The notes beneath the pieces are model-generated. The model was not told the DNA's origin and made no database searches. It worked only from the letters and a program-made list of their open reading frames with translations. Shown one piece after another: positions 12,930 to 25,500 of a stretch of 64,000 bases of DNA. The first letter of the stretch is position 1. The number at the start of each line of letters is the position of its first letter. The position numbers and the translations under genes were made by a program. Origin of the DNA: Pyrus communis (Eukaryota > Streptophyta > Magnoliopsida > Rosales > Rosaceae); contig NC_084817.1 in the NCBI RefSeq assembly GCF_963583255.1, positions 10,670,121 to 10,734,120 of the forward strand, given 5' to 3'.

Positions 12930-13470
12930 GATTACAGGCCGAACAGAGGAGGACACCCGTAGGGTCTTGGTTCGGGCGACATCAACACAGCAAAGATGGG
13001 TGGCGGTTTCGTCAGGAAATCCAATGGCGTTGCTGCTAGCGCGGTGATCTGAGGCGGGAAGGGGGGAATTTCACGGTGGTGGCTTCGAAATCAACGACGT
13101 GCAGGTTGTCGGAGGTCTGCAAAGTGGCAGACGATGGTAGGGGGTCTACAGTTGCGGGCGTGGTGGTTTGACCGCAGGTCAAAGAGGGGTTCCAAGCTCA
13201 GCATCCTTTGAGATTCATCAAGAATCTGGAAAGTGTTTCCATCATGGAAACACCTTCTTGAGTTTGAAGGACGAATGCATATTGTCGGAGAAGACGCAGA
13301 GCTCACCAGAGATGGTGAGAGCTGTGGGGATCGAAGGACAGGGACGACAACCGTGCTGTTTTCGATCCAGGGTTTTGGGGTTTTGCTACTTGGCGGCGAG
13401 GCGCAAACGACTTTATCATGGCTCGCACGGGCCAGGGTTGCGGAAAACCCTAATTTTGCTTCTTTTTTTT
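12930..13470. other. GC-richer island of unknown origin
   Basis: About 540 bases much richer in G and C than both flanks, with several overlapping short frames on both strands and none recognisable. It also holds a short duplicated motif (GTTTCCATCATGGAAACACC, itself palindromic, at about 13228-13247) and ends in a T-run. It could be a captured gene fragment or an old repeat. No function can be assigned. Confidence 0.35.
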
Positions 13471-14304
13471 TTTTTGTTTTTGCCTATCTCTGTTCTCACA
13501 CAATCAATTCATCATAGCAATACAATATAATATAACATAATATTGAAGAAATATGAACAACAATTGACATTAAAAAAAAGTTAGGTTTTATCCATCATGG
13601 TGAATGTTTCCCGCTATCAAGGTTGATTAAAATATTGAAATTAAAACCGTGTTTTAGAAGGTACTTGATTAATGAAATAGATGAGGGTGTAAACTTGGTT
13701 ATGAAAGATCCTTGTTCAAATCTACAACACATTTACAGTCACACTCCTGATTAAATTAGAATTACATTGTCATATTTATTGTATAAATTATTTCATAAGA
13801 TCGTCTCAAACTTATTTTTCGAAATTACATCAAATAAAAAAGGAAAACATAAATTACCAAGAATTGGGACAAATCAATCATTGCCTCTAACCAAGGAGGA
13901 ATAAAATTTTAACAACAAATAAATGAAAACTAAGATCATGAGAAACAAGATGACAATGTTGTGTTTCCAATTTTCTGCAATAACCTTGAGAAATGCAGCC
14001 TCTTGGTACACTTATATACCAGATTGAATTCGCGCATCACAAAAATAGGGGGGAGGGGAATATATAAGATAGCTGAAGATATTTCTGCATTCGAATCTAA
14101 CAATAATTTAACCTACATAACAATGTATACAAACGTCTTCTGCTTCCAATTGCGAGAAGTTACCACAGTGACACCCCGGAGTAAAAACTGAAACAAGAAA
14201 CATGTAAGGGTAAGCATTTTGATGACAACTTCAGAAGTATAATATGAATAGCAAGACGTAGAATGACGAGGACTCACCGTGGACTCCATCAGTGTCACAG
14301 TCAA
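13471..14304. other. 3' flank of the CXC gene
   Basis: AT-rich. The part near 14304 is probably 3'-UTR of the minus-strand CXC gene. Nothing else was recognised. Confidence 0.4.
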
Positions 14305-17300
14305 TCATTTCTTCCTACCCTTATCGTGAAGATTACCAGTGCTCTGAATGGTATTACTACCTTTGGAACTGCTACAAGGGGTAAGGGGTGGGAACGAAGG
14401 GACAGCCTTCAATATGAACTTGCGGCCACTTCTCAAGCTCCCTGAAGAGCTTGCACCAAGCTCATGATTGTGGTTGTGGGGTGGAGAAACCCGTTTCTTA
14501 TTGGGGGAACTTACTTTCACCGACTTATTGGTAGCAGAAATGTCCTTCAGTATCTCAGGCATTTCTTCTTGCATAATGTCAGAAAGCCCATGGTCAAAGT
14601 CCAGACCTTGAGAACATTCCGTCCCACCTAACTGAGTCATTGGGGTGAGTGGTGAACTACACCAACGAAGAGAACTATTGGATGACAGACCTTGACTTCC
14701 AGGGCATAGCTGAATTTGTGAAGCATTTTTCCAATGACTTCTTGATGATGTGGAAGAAGCTGAGGCCTTTGAGCAAAGATCTGATAATGGAGTAATATGG
14801 CATATAGTTGGGGCAGCGTCGTGTCTTGGTGAAAAAGTGTCTGCTATTCCAATGTTGTCATAGTCCTCTTGCCAGCAGTAATAACCCATATCTGATAATT
14901 CTTTACTTGTCTCCAGAAGAATTCCACTGGTCTCTGAATTTCTCAGAGAGGATCTTGTTGATTTTTCATAAGATGATATGACGGTAAGATCAGATTCAGG
15001 TGATCGAAGGTAACTTGTAAGAAGGCAAGGGGATTTTGGTACATTATCTGCATGACTAGAGAAACAAGAAAATAAATAATTAAAATTAACTAGGATCACA
15101 TTATGATATAGAAATTCAGGATAACTGGGACTTCAAAATCAATGATTCTTACTCTGAGCACTGAAATGATGGCGTCAATGGAGTGTGGTTGTGTGAATCA
15201 TACAACTCAACAGACAAAGCATCTTTCTTTGTTGCCACCATTTCCAGCTTCTCATCAAATGTTTCCTTGCCGGCTTTGTCACTAATCATGTCTTTAGTCA
15301 CACCATGATCTATTGGACCGTAATCTAAAATATGAGATTGAAGTACATAATAAGACAAATAGAGATTAACTGATAAATTTTTCTAGCACACAAATATTTA
15401 TGTGAAGTTCTTCCAGATATCTTTCAGCAAAGCACCCAACAATTGTTTGTAGTTTACTTTCACAAGCCCATTCTTTTAGGCATTATGCTTAGATAAAAGT
15501 AAGATATAATAATATAATATAATATGTAATATTCTAACACTATTTTTGAGAACGTTTTCTGCATTCTGTTTCTGGATTGTCTATCAAGACCATTGATCTT
15601 GTCAAATCACGTTCCAACAAGTAGACAACACAACATACTAGACTATATGTTATAATTCTATAAATACGAACGGGATATTCTTTGTTATCCATAGTACAAT
15701 GAGTAAAGCTACAAATGTTATCACATGGATGTGGGAACACATTTTCTTGGTTTAGAGCCTTACCTCCCTTCCTGCCATAAACATTTTTACATCCATCACA
15801 GCGACATCCACTGGAGCATCCAACATTGGCCTTTAAGATGAAGTGATTCACAAATTTAGGATGAATTGAAAAGGAAAAGATAACAAGCACTGTGACATGG
15901 AAATATAGATAAGTATTCGAGACCTGATAGCATTCACAATATTTTTTCAGACACATTGACTTTTTGCAATTGCACCCCCTTTTGTGTCTTGCCGAGGCTG
16001 GTGTAAACTGAATTTCTTCTTCCTGTCACAAGCAAATACAATCATCAAGTTCACCAAGTTGAAAATGGTTTAGTACCAGAATTTTGTTGGAAACTCACAA
16101 GCTGTACAATCTTGGGAGCAAATGCAAGTGGATTACGGGCTTCAATTTGTTGCCTAGTCTCAAGAACTGTATCTTCATAATCGGGTATATTAAAGCATCC
16201 TTGGCAAGCACAAGTTTCGGCACAATAAACTCCGGCAGCAAAACAATCGCAATAACTGCAAAGCAATGTATTGAAATGTGACAAACAAATATGCACTTAT
16301 AATATCATACCAAAAGTAGAACACTTACAGTTTCAAGCACTTGGTCTTCTTACAGTTGCACCGCTTGCACCCATCACTATCTTTAGAGCTTGGTGTTCTT
16401 TTCCTGGAGGGTCATAGACAAACACACATGTAAACTGCAAACCAATATGATGAATGAATCCTACCACACTACATGAAAGACCATGCCTCTGACCTTTTCT
16501 TTTGTGAACTATATTGGTTCAACTCCTTATAACTGTCAACATTCTGAGAATCAGATTTCCTCTCCTCAAGTGGAGATCCGTGATGCTCAAATTCCACAGT
16601 GTGGGGAGACTGGGTGATGGAGGAACTTGCAGCAATTGAAGTTTCAGTGTCATCCCTCACATTCTCCAATAAAAGGTGGTTCACAACAGCTGATGATTTC
16701 ATAACTTGCAAACCAATGTAGTGATCTGCTAATTTTATGCTTGTTGCACCACGAACAACGGGTACAGCATTGACTATGCTGTTTAGGTGCAAGCCAATAC
16801 CTGATGGTTTGGGCACAGTTAAAGGAGAGCTTCCACCATATAGAGGTGGCAATGAGGCACCCATCTGTCTCTTGGAAGTTGCTGCATAAGATCCTTTCAC
16901 AATCTCCAATTCTGCAGTGCTGGCAGGTGGTTCTGAATTGTTAACTTTCTCTTTAGAAGAACTCTCTCTTTTTCCAGTGACACAAGGAGGAGCCTCTTCA
17001 AACTGAAGACAACGTCTATGCATGCCACCTTGGTCATTTTTGACCTACAATAATCTTGCATTTATTATGCAAGGAAATTAAATATATTCTAGCGGGATAC
17101 AGTAACAAAAAAACTCAGACGAAATGGCATACCTTATTAGGAGCATGCAATATCATGTTCCCGATCATTCCCTTAGAGGTTCCACTGACGTTCTCTGTAC
17201 AATCCTCATACACCTGACCAATCTGCAAACGTCCAGGAGGAGATTGACGGGTATGATCACAATCATACTGGTGTTCACCTCCGAAGCCCTGTGACTTAAA

Positions 17301-18661
17301 AGTTGGATAAAGTGTAAGAACGTGTCCAACAATCACATCCTTTGCAAACAAATGTCCTAATTCTTTTCTTTTATAATGTAAAGCCAACAATCTGAAGTTA
17401 CCTGATTATGCAAACCATGGTGATACTCTCCATTGAAAGCATTATCGACGGATATTCTGGATCCAACCTTTGGGCGCTCGGAAGTTGGCAACGCACCATG
17501 ACTAAGCTCTTTAATTTTCACAGGTTTTGCATCAAATATTTGCTTTCCTTGAAGGTCCTCTGTAGCCTGCTCTGATGGTTCCTCAGATTTATAGGAATTT
17601 TTAGATTCTTTCAAACATGGATTGACTGATTGAGCAGAATTCGTACCGTCCATCTCCATGGGATCGGCTAAGTATTCATCAACACTCTCTGAGGAACTGT
17701 TGGTTTCACAGTCCTGAGTATCAGTAATCGATCCCATCTGCAGTTGGGTAATATGTTTCTTGGAATCAACTGGACCATCAACAAATTTCTTGGCTTCATC
17801 TTGTGCTTTAGGCTTTTCTGCACTAGATAATTGTGGGTATTGAGGCCTGATGAAAATCATGAAACTGTCAAGTGAGCAAATACAAGAACAACAAAGAGAC
17901 AACCCAAGAAAAAAAAACATTTGGAGCTAGAATTCAATGTATAACAGACCTTTTCAAAAAACTTGTTTCTCGGAGTGTATTTACGCGTGGTGACGTGAAC
18001 ACAAGAGGAGGAGAGCTAAGTCCCGGGAACCCTTGCGCTGCATGTGAAGCCTTCACAGGCTGTATTGGTGATAGATTGCTAATGTAACTGAAAACTGGTG
18101 ACTCCTGAATCGAAGAAAACATATATGAATAAAAGATTAGATTTTCCTATCAACATAGCTAATGCTCATTTCAGGAGCAGAAATGACATACTCCAAACGC
18201 CTTGAATCAACATTTAATCATTGATTACTCACAGAAACCCGATTACATTGCACATTGAGAGACATCACAGAATCACAAATTCAACTTCTCCATCACTAAA
18301 CCCTCAAATTCCAAAAGTCCAAAACCCTAACTTTGACCTACCCCTACAAAGCACCAATGCCACCAACCTCAACCCACAAAAGTTAAACAAAACCCGCATC
18401 GCCATATCACCCATTTCACAAAAATAGAAAATAATTAATTCAAAAATCACAACAAAAAAGGAAGTAAAAATAGTTGTAAAGATCTACCTACAGATTACAA
18501 ATTAGCACAAATAAGCCAAGTAAAAAATCCTTAATCTAAAACAGGAGAAATATTGAAAATTGGCATTGAAAATTGAGGAAAAGTAAATTTACTTGAACTG
18601 GAGGAGAATCTGAGGAAGGTGATGTGTTGGACATGATTTTGGGAATTTCAGGTGAATCCAT
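14305..18661 (-). CDS. Tesmin/TSO1-like CXC (CRC-domain) protein, TCX/SOL class
   Basis: Eleven coding exons on the minus strand: 18661-18593, 18104-17950, 17846-17402, 17288-17133, 17044-16494, 16403-16329, 16255-16099, 16022-15924, 15830-15764, 15324-15153 and 15055-14305. All junctions are GT-AG and the phases join to 898 codons. The CRC domain holds two cysteine-rich CXC repeats, the first at about residues 470-506 ([19 protein letters not shown]) and the second at about 552-585 ([17 protein letters not shown]). They are joined by the diagnostic RNPLAFAPK linker at 524-532. Such proteins bind CHR-type DNA elements. Relatives include TSO1 and the LIN54 subunit of the DREAM complex, which control cell-cycle and floral genes in the nucleus. 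The N-terminal [17 protein letters not shown] block is also typical of the TSO1/SOL group. The start ATG lies in CGCCATGGA. The gene looks intact; which paralogue it is (TSO1, SOL1, SOL2) is unclear. Confidence 0.93.
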
Positions 18662-18867
18662 GGCGTGAATCAGTAAGCTTAATCGAAACCCTAACCCTAC
18701 AATTCTCCATTTTGCATTTTCCCACTTTACTAACCTCTCTCTCCTGAAACCGATGGGTGAGACAATGTGAAAGTCTCAGAGAAAATGTGAGTTTTTACAT
18801 TGTTTTTTTCTTTTAATTTCTTTTTTTGGCTTAAAAATAGAAGACAAGAGAGACGTTTGGGCGAAGC

Positions 18868-18894
18868 GGCGGGATTTTAAAAACCAAGCGGGAA
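18868..18894 (-). promoter_or_regulatory. Two E2F-like sites upstream of the CXC gene
   Basis: Read on the gene's strand, TTCCCGC (18894-18888) and ATCCCGCC (about 18875-18868) lie roughly 207-233 bases before the ATG. They approach the E2F consensus TTTSSCGC, though neither is a perfect match. DREAM-related genes are often E2F-controlled. Function here is inferred from position and sequence only. Confidence 0.4.
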
Positions 18895-19101
18895 TTGTAA
18901 TTTAATGCGGATTTGGGCTCGTTTTAATGGCCCTTGTTTTAAATAATGGGCCGGCTCCAAGCCCTAAATTTTATGATTTTGAGAATAGTGTTTCTTTCTC
19001 TACCCAAGTTGACACACATCAATTTTATTAATAAAGAGCCTTTTATATCCGTATATAAAATTACCACAAAAGACTTAGTGATTTATTAAGAAAAATAATT
19101 A

Positions 19102-19882
19102 GGCTTTTTATATCAGCATCCCACAAAATGTTGAATGCAGCCCACATTAAAATTTAATATCAAATAACTTATTTACCCTACTATGCAACGACAATTTTGA
19201 CCTTTTTAGGTTAAAAAACAATAAAATTTTCTATATGCACCCTAAATCACTTTTAACTTATTATTTATATTTTTCAACTATCAAAACCCCTCCAACCCTC
19301 CATTGTTGAACAAAACCCTAACCAATGAAACTACAAACATGTTGATTGAGAAATATTATTTTTGATGAATGAAACATGAAATCGATGTTTTGGAAGTTTC
19401 ACATGAGGTAAGACTTCAATTTTTTTTTTTAGTGATTTTGACGACATCGATAATTATTTATCTTGCTTTTGATGTGTTATTCAAGTTTCTATGTTCGTAT
19501 TCATTTTTTAGGGATTACATGAAAAATTAAACACCTAAAATTACCATCAAATATTAAAAACAGGTGGCATGAGTTTTAATGGTGGAATTGAAAACAACCC
19601 ACATATGCTTTAAATCCTAGGTGGCATCTTTTTTCAAAATTTTAGTCAATACTTTTTGTCCAAATTAAAAACTTCATAAGATTTGAAAAATGTGGGGTGT
19701 ATAGAAAATGTGGGGTGCATGTAGAAAATGTAATGTGTATATTAAGAATGTGGGGTGTGAGGGTATTATGTGAAAATATGTGGGGTGCATTAAGATAATT
19801 TTTAATTCACAAAAGTAAATGTAGGGTGTATTAAGTATGTGAGGTTTATTCAACAATCTGTGGGGTGTTAATAGAATAAGCC
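19102..19882. mobile_element. Non-autonomous Mutator-like element with 9-bp target duplication
   Basis: The ends are inverted: GGCTTTTTATATCAGCATCC on the left, and the reverse complement of the right end reads GGCTTATTCTATTAACACCC. The similarity runs on for about 65 bases (CCCACA, TTGTTGAAT-like, CACAT). A perfect 9-bp direct repeat, AAATAATTA, flanks it at 19093-19101 and 19883-19891. TIRs with a 9-bp duplication are characteristic of Mutator-like elements. No transposase is present. The right half holds a degenerate minisatellite. Confidence 0.75.
19673..19875. repeat. Degenerate minisatellite with TGTGGGGTG core
   Basis: About eight imperfect copies of a 22-30 base unit containing (T)GTGGGGTG followed by an A/T-rich spacer such as TATAGAAAA or CATTAAGA. 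They lie inside the right arm of the Mutator-type element. The last copy forms part of the terminal inverted repeat. Confidence 0.7.
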
Positions 19883-19891
19883 AAATAATTA

Positions 19892-21873
19892 TTTTCGTTG
19901 GATGCTGACTTTTTTAGTCTCTTCCTCTTTGGCACTCAGCTAGACCTGACAAACAGGTCGTGTTTGTTGCGTTCGTGTTGTTTTGGTGTCATACCCATTA
20001 TCTTAATAGGTGACCCTATAACAACCCGACTTGTTCCCATTTGTATCGTTTCATGTCGGTTTATTGGGTCACATAAGAAATTGTCATGTCTAATGTCTTG
20101 TGTTCGTGTCATACCCTGATCTTAACGATTTTTAACATGTAATCCAATAATGGCCTGAACTATTAACAGTTTTATGACTCAATAACGACCCAACTCATTA
20201 ATCCCCTCCATTATCCATCACACATGCCGCGTCCTTTTCTCCACCACCACCACCAATCTCACATTCTCCATCCACAACATAAATAAAAAAAAAACAAACC
20301 CAACCCATCAAATAATAAAACACCAAATTGGTCCAAATCCGTCAAATTTTTATGTTCTGTAATTTGGTACTTACATGTTGGGAAATTTGACAGTCGACGT
20401 CAAATTGCTGCTACTGTATGTGCAGAGAAATGTCCTCGCCGAGAAACTAGATGCAAAAACGAAGAGTTGATGCCGTTGATAATGAAGTTTCGGAACCGTT
20501 TTCTTGAGAGATTCATTTTCCAGTATCAGTTTCATCATTTTCCAGAAAAATATTCAAAAAATCACACCAAACCCATCAATTTTTTGTCCTAATGCATAAA
20601 TATTTACAAACCTAGAAGATTATATAGAAAAAAGATGAAAGTTCGTAACAACTACATGTTGCGTATGAGTTGGGAAGGGAAGGGCTTGAGGGCAAGTCTT
20701 GGGTTGGTGTGTTTAAAATAAATAAGAAATAAAATAATAATAATAATAAATTTAAAAAAAATATTTATTTTTGATGTGCTTCGAGAATAAACAGTTGTAA
20801 GTTAAAAAAAGAAAAAATAAATAAAGAAAAGCAGGTAAGTGCTTGATAAACTGTAGTGATAAAAGTGTTTTTAGCAAAACAAAAGGATAGGGGTAGGATT
20901 GTCATTATGAAAGTTTTATTAACTGGTATTGTCCACTTGCCACCAATGAAAACAACGTTTTTACAAGAAACATGTGTAGAGTTGCTTCTACTTCTGTTGT
21001 TAAGGACTCATGATTTTGAAAAAAGAAACATTTTTTTTTTAATTTACCAAACACAATTAAGACCCTAACTTTTTAAGAAGCCGTTTTTAAAAAAATTGAC
21101 CAATCTTAAACCAACCCTGAGATGCAGGCTTCAACAATAATGGTATTTAATTGTTAAAAGGAAGAATGGTGTGTGGATATGAGGAGAGAAGGAGATCCAC
21201 GAGAAGTAAAATAAGGGTATTCTTTGAAATTTTTGGGTCTCCAAAGAAACGTGTAAGATTAAATTGGGTGTACATAAAAACAAAGATGTCCAAAAACAAA
21301 ATTTGAGTATTAAAAAACCACTCTTTTGAAAAATCTGGTGGATGATTATCTAATATCTTTCTATTAACAAGGTTTACTATATTTGCGTTGAGATGATTAG
21401 GGAAAAAGTTTGACCAGACTTTATTGATGAAATCTGCCCATAATTTTATTGAGAAAGAAAGTTTGAAATTGTCAAATTCAATACATCTATCTTTGTGGTC
21501 ATCATTCATTCTTGAAGAAATTGCTAATTTAGTCCTTGTATTATCACATGAGTAAAAATTAGGTCGCTAAACTATTTTTTCAGGAAAATCAGTTATTGAA
21601 TTATAAAAATCTACCAATCACATCCCCAATCTTAGATTCGAAGATGCTATATTCAATTTTCTGTCAATTTAAGTCATGTTACTTTCATGTGATACACATG
21701 GAAGGGTAGATTGATAATTTTGCATAAAGAAATAGTGTATGGAGTTAATTTTGGAGGGTAAAATAGATGTTAGATTCACAACTTATATGAAATGCTAAGT
21801 GCATATAGGCGAGAAAATGATGTTATTACACTCTAAAGTGTGTCAAGTGACTTAAGTTGATGAAAAATTGAAT
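19892..21873. other. Intergenic, repeat-like fragments only
   Basis: The stretch 19930-20230 has the GGTCGTGTTTG / GTCATACCC / AACCCGACTTGTTC style of a degenerate interspersed repeat. No ends were found. A minus-strand open frame at 21509-21147 (120 codons) has no recognisable motif. The rest is AT-rich and featureless. Confidence 0.4.
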
Positions 21874-21878
21874 AAAAT

Positions 21879-22118
21879 TGTTGTGGCTTATTTTATCTGA
21901 CAGGGAGAGAGAGAGAGAGAGAGAGAGTAGGGAGAGAGATGTGTTTGTAGGGTTGTGTAGAGGATGTGTTATTCTCCCTACGCATTGCCTTTATTTATAG
22001 TAATAAGGGGGAAGAATCCTTCTCCTCCAAGGAATACGAGTCCTAATAGGGAAGATTAACTAGAATAAAATCTAATCTAAGATTTACACAATCACACTTA
22101 AATACAAAAATTATAACA
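21879..22118 (-). repeat. 3' LTR of copia copy B
   Basis: 240 bp with TG...CA ends. It shares long blocks with the other LTR, including GGCTTATTTTATCTGACAGG, a GA run and the CTTTATTTATAGTAATAAGG block. On the minus strand the last block gives a TATA-like ACTATAAATAAAG. Confidence 0.9.
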
Positions 22119-22559
22119 CTCCCCCTTGAGTGTGTTAATACTCAAGTAGATTCGGCATCATGTAGAGTTGAGGATGTCAACTCGTCGACACTGATTATGG
22201 GGACACGCTAGTCTTAAAGTAAAGTAGGAACTTACAAATGGAACTAAGTCTCACAAAAAACCCTATGGCTATGGTAAAACCCAAGTAGGACAAAATCCAT
22301 AGTCTACGGAAAAATGTGTGAGAAATGCAAAGTCAAATGAAACGTCTACGGGATGTCACCAGGGATATGATCAACCTAAGGTGGGTGCCTCATCAAAACC
22401 TCGTTAGGTAGCAAAAACCCAAAGGGAAAAATGCTCCTAATTGTAGGGGAAAAACCGTACATTAAGATCAAGTAAGTATACTTCAGGATGCTCCCCCTCA
22501 GTTTAACATAATTCTAAATAGAACTAACAATGTTACAACTCAAAAAGTTTATGCATACC

Positions 22560-25500
22560 TATTCCTTGAACCAGCTTCTGAAACGTCGCATTTGGTAGTG
22601 ATTTGGTGGAGAGGTCGGCTAGATTATCTTGTAAACGAATTTGCGTGACTTTTATCTTTTGATGCTCTTGCTGTTGATGTTAGAAGAAGAACTTCGGCAC
22701 AATGTTCTTAGTGTTGTGTCATTTGATGTAACCCTTCTTGAGCTGTTTGATGCATGATGCATTATCTTCATAGATCGTCGTTGGGACATCAACGATGGGG
22801 TAAAGATCGTAAAAGCTTCGAATATAGCCCATAACTACTCTCAGCCAGAAACATTCTCGAGTTGTTTTGTGTAAGGCGAGTATTTCAGCATGGTTAGACA
22901 AAGTGGCAACTAAGTCTATTTAATTGACCTCCAAAATATTGTGGTGTCTCTAATGGTAAAGACATAACCCATTTGAAAGTGTGCCTTATACGGATCATAT
23001 AAGTATTTTGCGTTAGGATAACCAACAAGGCGAGAATCGACTCGAGATAAAGGGGTACGGCATCACTCGAGGATTCATAGGGGTAGAACAAGCATAGATC
23101 TGTAATACACTTAAGGTAATGAAAGATGTCTTTAACACCAGTCCAGTGTCTGCGTATCGGTGCATTACTGTATCTTGCCAAAAGATTGGGTCTAATGCAT
23201 TGAGCTAAGTACAATAAAGCACCTATCATACTTAGATAAGGAACTTTAAGCTCCAAAATCTTTTTATCATCCTCATTCAGACAGAAGAGATCTCGCTTTT
23301 CATCTAGCGATTGAATGACCATAAGAGTACTCGAAGGCTTCACTTTATCCTCATTAAAGATGCGCAATATCTTCTGGTTATAGTTCGATTGATGTACTAA
23401 GATTCCATTCAAACGGTGCTCTATTGCGAGACCGAGACAATATTAAGTATTTCCTAGATCTTACATATCAAATTCTAACATAAGGTGCACGACAATTCCC
23501 TAGAGCTCTTCAGGAGTTCCGATGAGGTTCATGTCGTCGACATAAACTGCAACAATCGCAAAATTGGAATAAGACTTCTTAATGAACATGTAAGGGTATA
23601 GTTCGTTGTTCACATATCCTTGACTAGTCAAATACTCACTCAAACGGTTGTACCACATTATTTCGGATTGCTTCAAACCATTGTTCTAAAAATCCCTACC
23701 TAACGCCTAGGCGCCTAGCCACTAACCCTCTTAATGCCTAGGCGTTTGAAAATTAAGAAAAGGCTCCTAGACCAGCTAAGGCACCCGCCTAGATTGCCTA
23801 GGCACCTGCCCATGTTGCAACTTACTTAGACATAAAATAGATAACTTTCATTTTGCATTTAATTTCTTTTTCAATAAATTGTAAGAGACATTGAATACTT
23901 AAATGAGCACACTATATGCTTGTTCTCTGGGATTCGGCTAGAACATCACGATTTGGATAGACACGTAGACATTCTGGGTTGGGATGTGTCAGTTTGGTAT
24001 CAGAGCTAGGTTTTGAATTTGTCTCGGGTATTTTTTTACACAATTTCAAACTTAACTTGTTCGTTATAACTCTGAATTGAAATCCTTCTGCGGCCACATG
24101 GAAGGCTTACATAGCATCGGAGATTTCAAGGAAGATTAGTGCTCAACATCACATCTGTGATGAGTGCGGGACCGACTACAACCATGTTCTGATACCAAAC
24201 TGACACATTCTAGGTCTGAATGTGTCAGTTTGGCCCCATGTTTTCATTATGTTCCCATGCTTCATAATACATATGTCATTCTATTTTGTAGTTTATGATG
24301 AAATTATATATATTTTAAGTATAAACAGACATTTATTTACACGAAATATAATGAATTTACTTAAATCCGCCTAGTTCGCCTAGGCGGCTAGGCTCCAGCC
24401 CGCCGCTCGACTAGCACCTAGCATCTTTTAGAACCTTGCTTCAAATTGTAGAGTGAACGCCTCAGCCGAATTGAGAGCGTGTTCCAGGTTTGGAAATATT
24501 TGATCCAGTCAATGTAAGTCATTCAGGAACTTTCATATAAATTTTCGTATCAAGATCCCCATATAGATACGCAGTTACAACATCCATCAGTTGCATACTC
24601 AGTTTTTCGGAAACTACCAAGCTGATAAGGTAGCTAAAAGTAATCACATCCATAACGGGTGAATAAGTTTCATCGTAGTCAATCCCGGAGCATTATGAGA
24701 AGCCTTGCGCAACAAGACGAGCTTTGTAATGCACAATTTTGTTATTCTCATTACACTTCCGAACGAAAACCCATTTGTAGCCAACGAGCTTCACATGTGG
24801 AGGAGTATGAGCTACAGGTCTAAACACCTTACATTTTGTAAGCGAATCGAGTTTGACTTGGATTGCTTGTTTACAGTTTGACCAATTAGTTCTACGTCGA
24901 CATTCATTAATGGAATGAGGTTCAATGTCATGCTCAACATGAACTCAGTAGCTATTGCATATGCTAATGCATCGTCGATGATCATCTCAGTTCTACACCA
25001 AACATCATCCAAGCTAGCATAATGTGCCGAAATCTCTCGATTCTTAGGAAGTGGATTCGTTTTTTCAAGGACGCTTCCGTAATCTAGAATTTCCTCATGA
25101 GTTGCATCGAATGAGTATGTTACAGTTGGGATTCACGGTAGGCTCAACAGAGGCTTGTGCTGTGGGTTTCCTCTTCTGAGGATGTGAATCCTTTGAACCA
25201 AATGGTCTGCCATGCTTTTGTGTAAAGGCAAAGGATTGGCTAGCCACAAATGTATGTGGATTGGCTAAGTTGGCATCACAAGCCTCCAAGAGGGAAGTCC
25301 GTCGTACATTTGGTACATCCATCTTCGTAGGCACATTTGCAGTTGAAATATGTGATCTTGTCACTCTCACTAGATTTGTGAAAGCATCTGGCATGTTTTA
25401 AGCTATGATATGAAGATCTAATATGCATTGCACTTTAGCTTCAGACTGAGCAGTGCGGGGATCTAAATGAGACAAAGTCGGAGTTATCCACGATAAGTCA

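Noticed and set aside
21147..21509. 120-codon minus-strand frame
   Set aside because: No motif recognised and no supporting structure; likely chance in AT-rich DNA.
21512..21878. Possible MITE split by copia copy B
   Set aside because: Both flanks have weak inverted similarity (AATTTAGTCC-like and ATATTCAATTT words), but ends could not be aligned convincingly.
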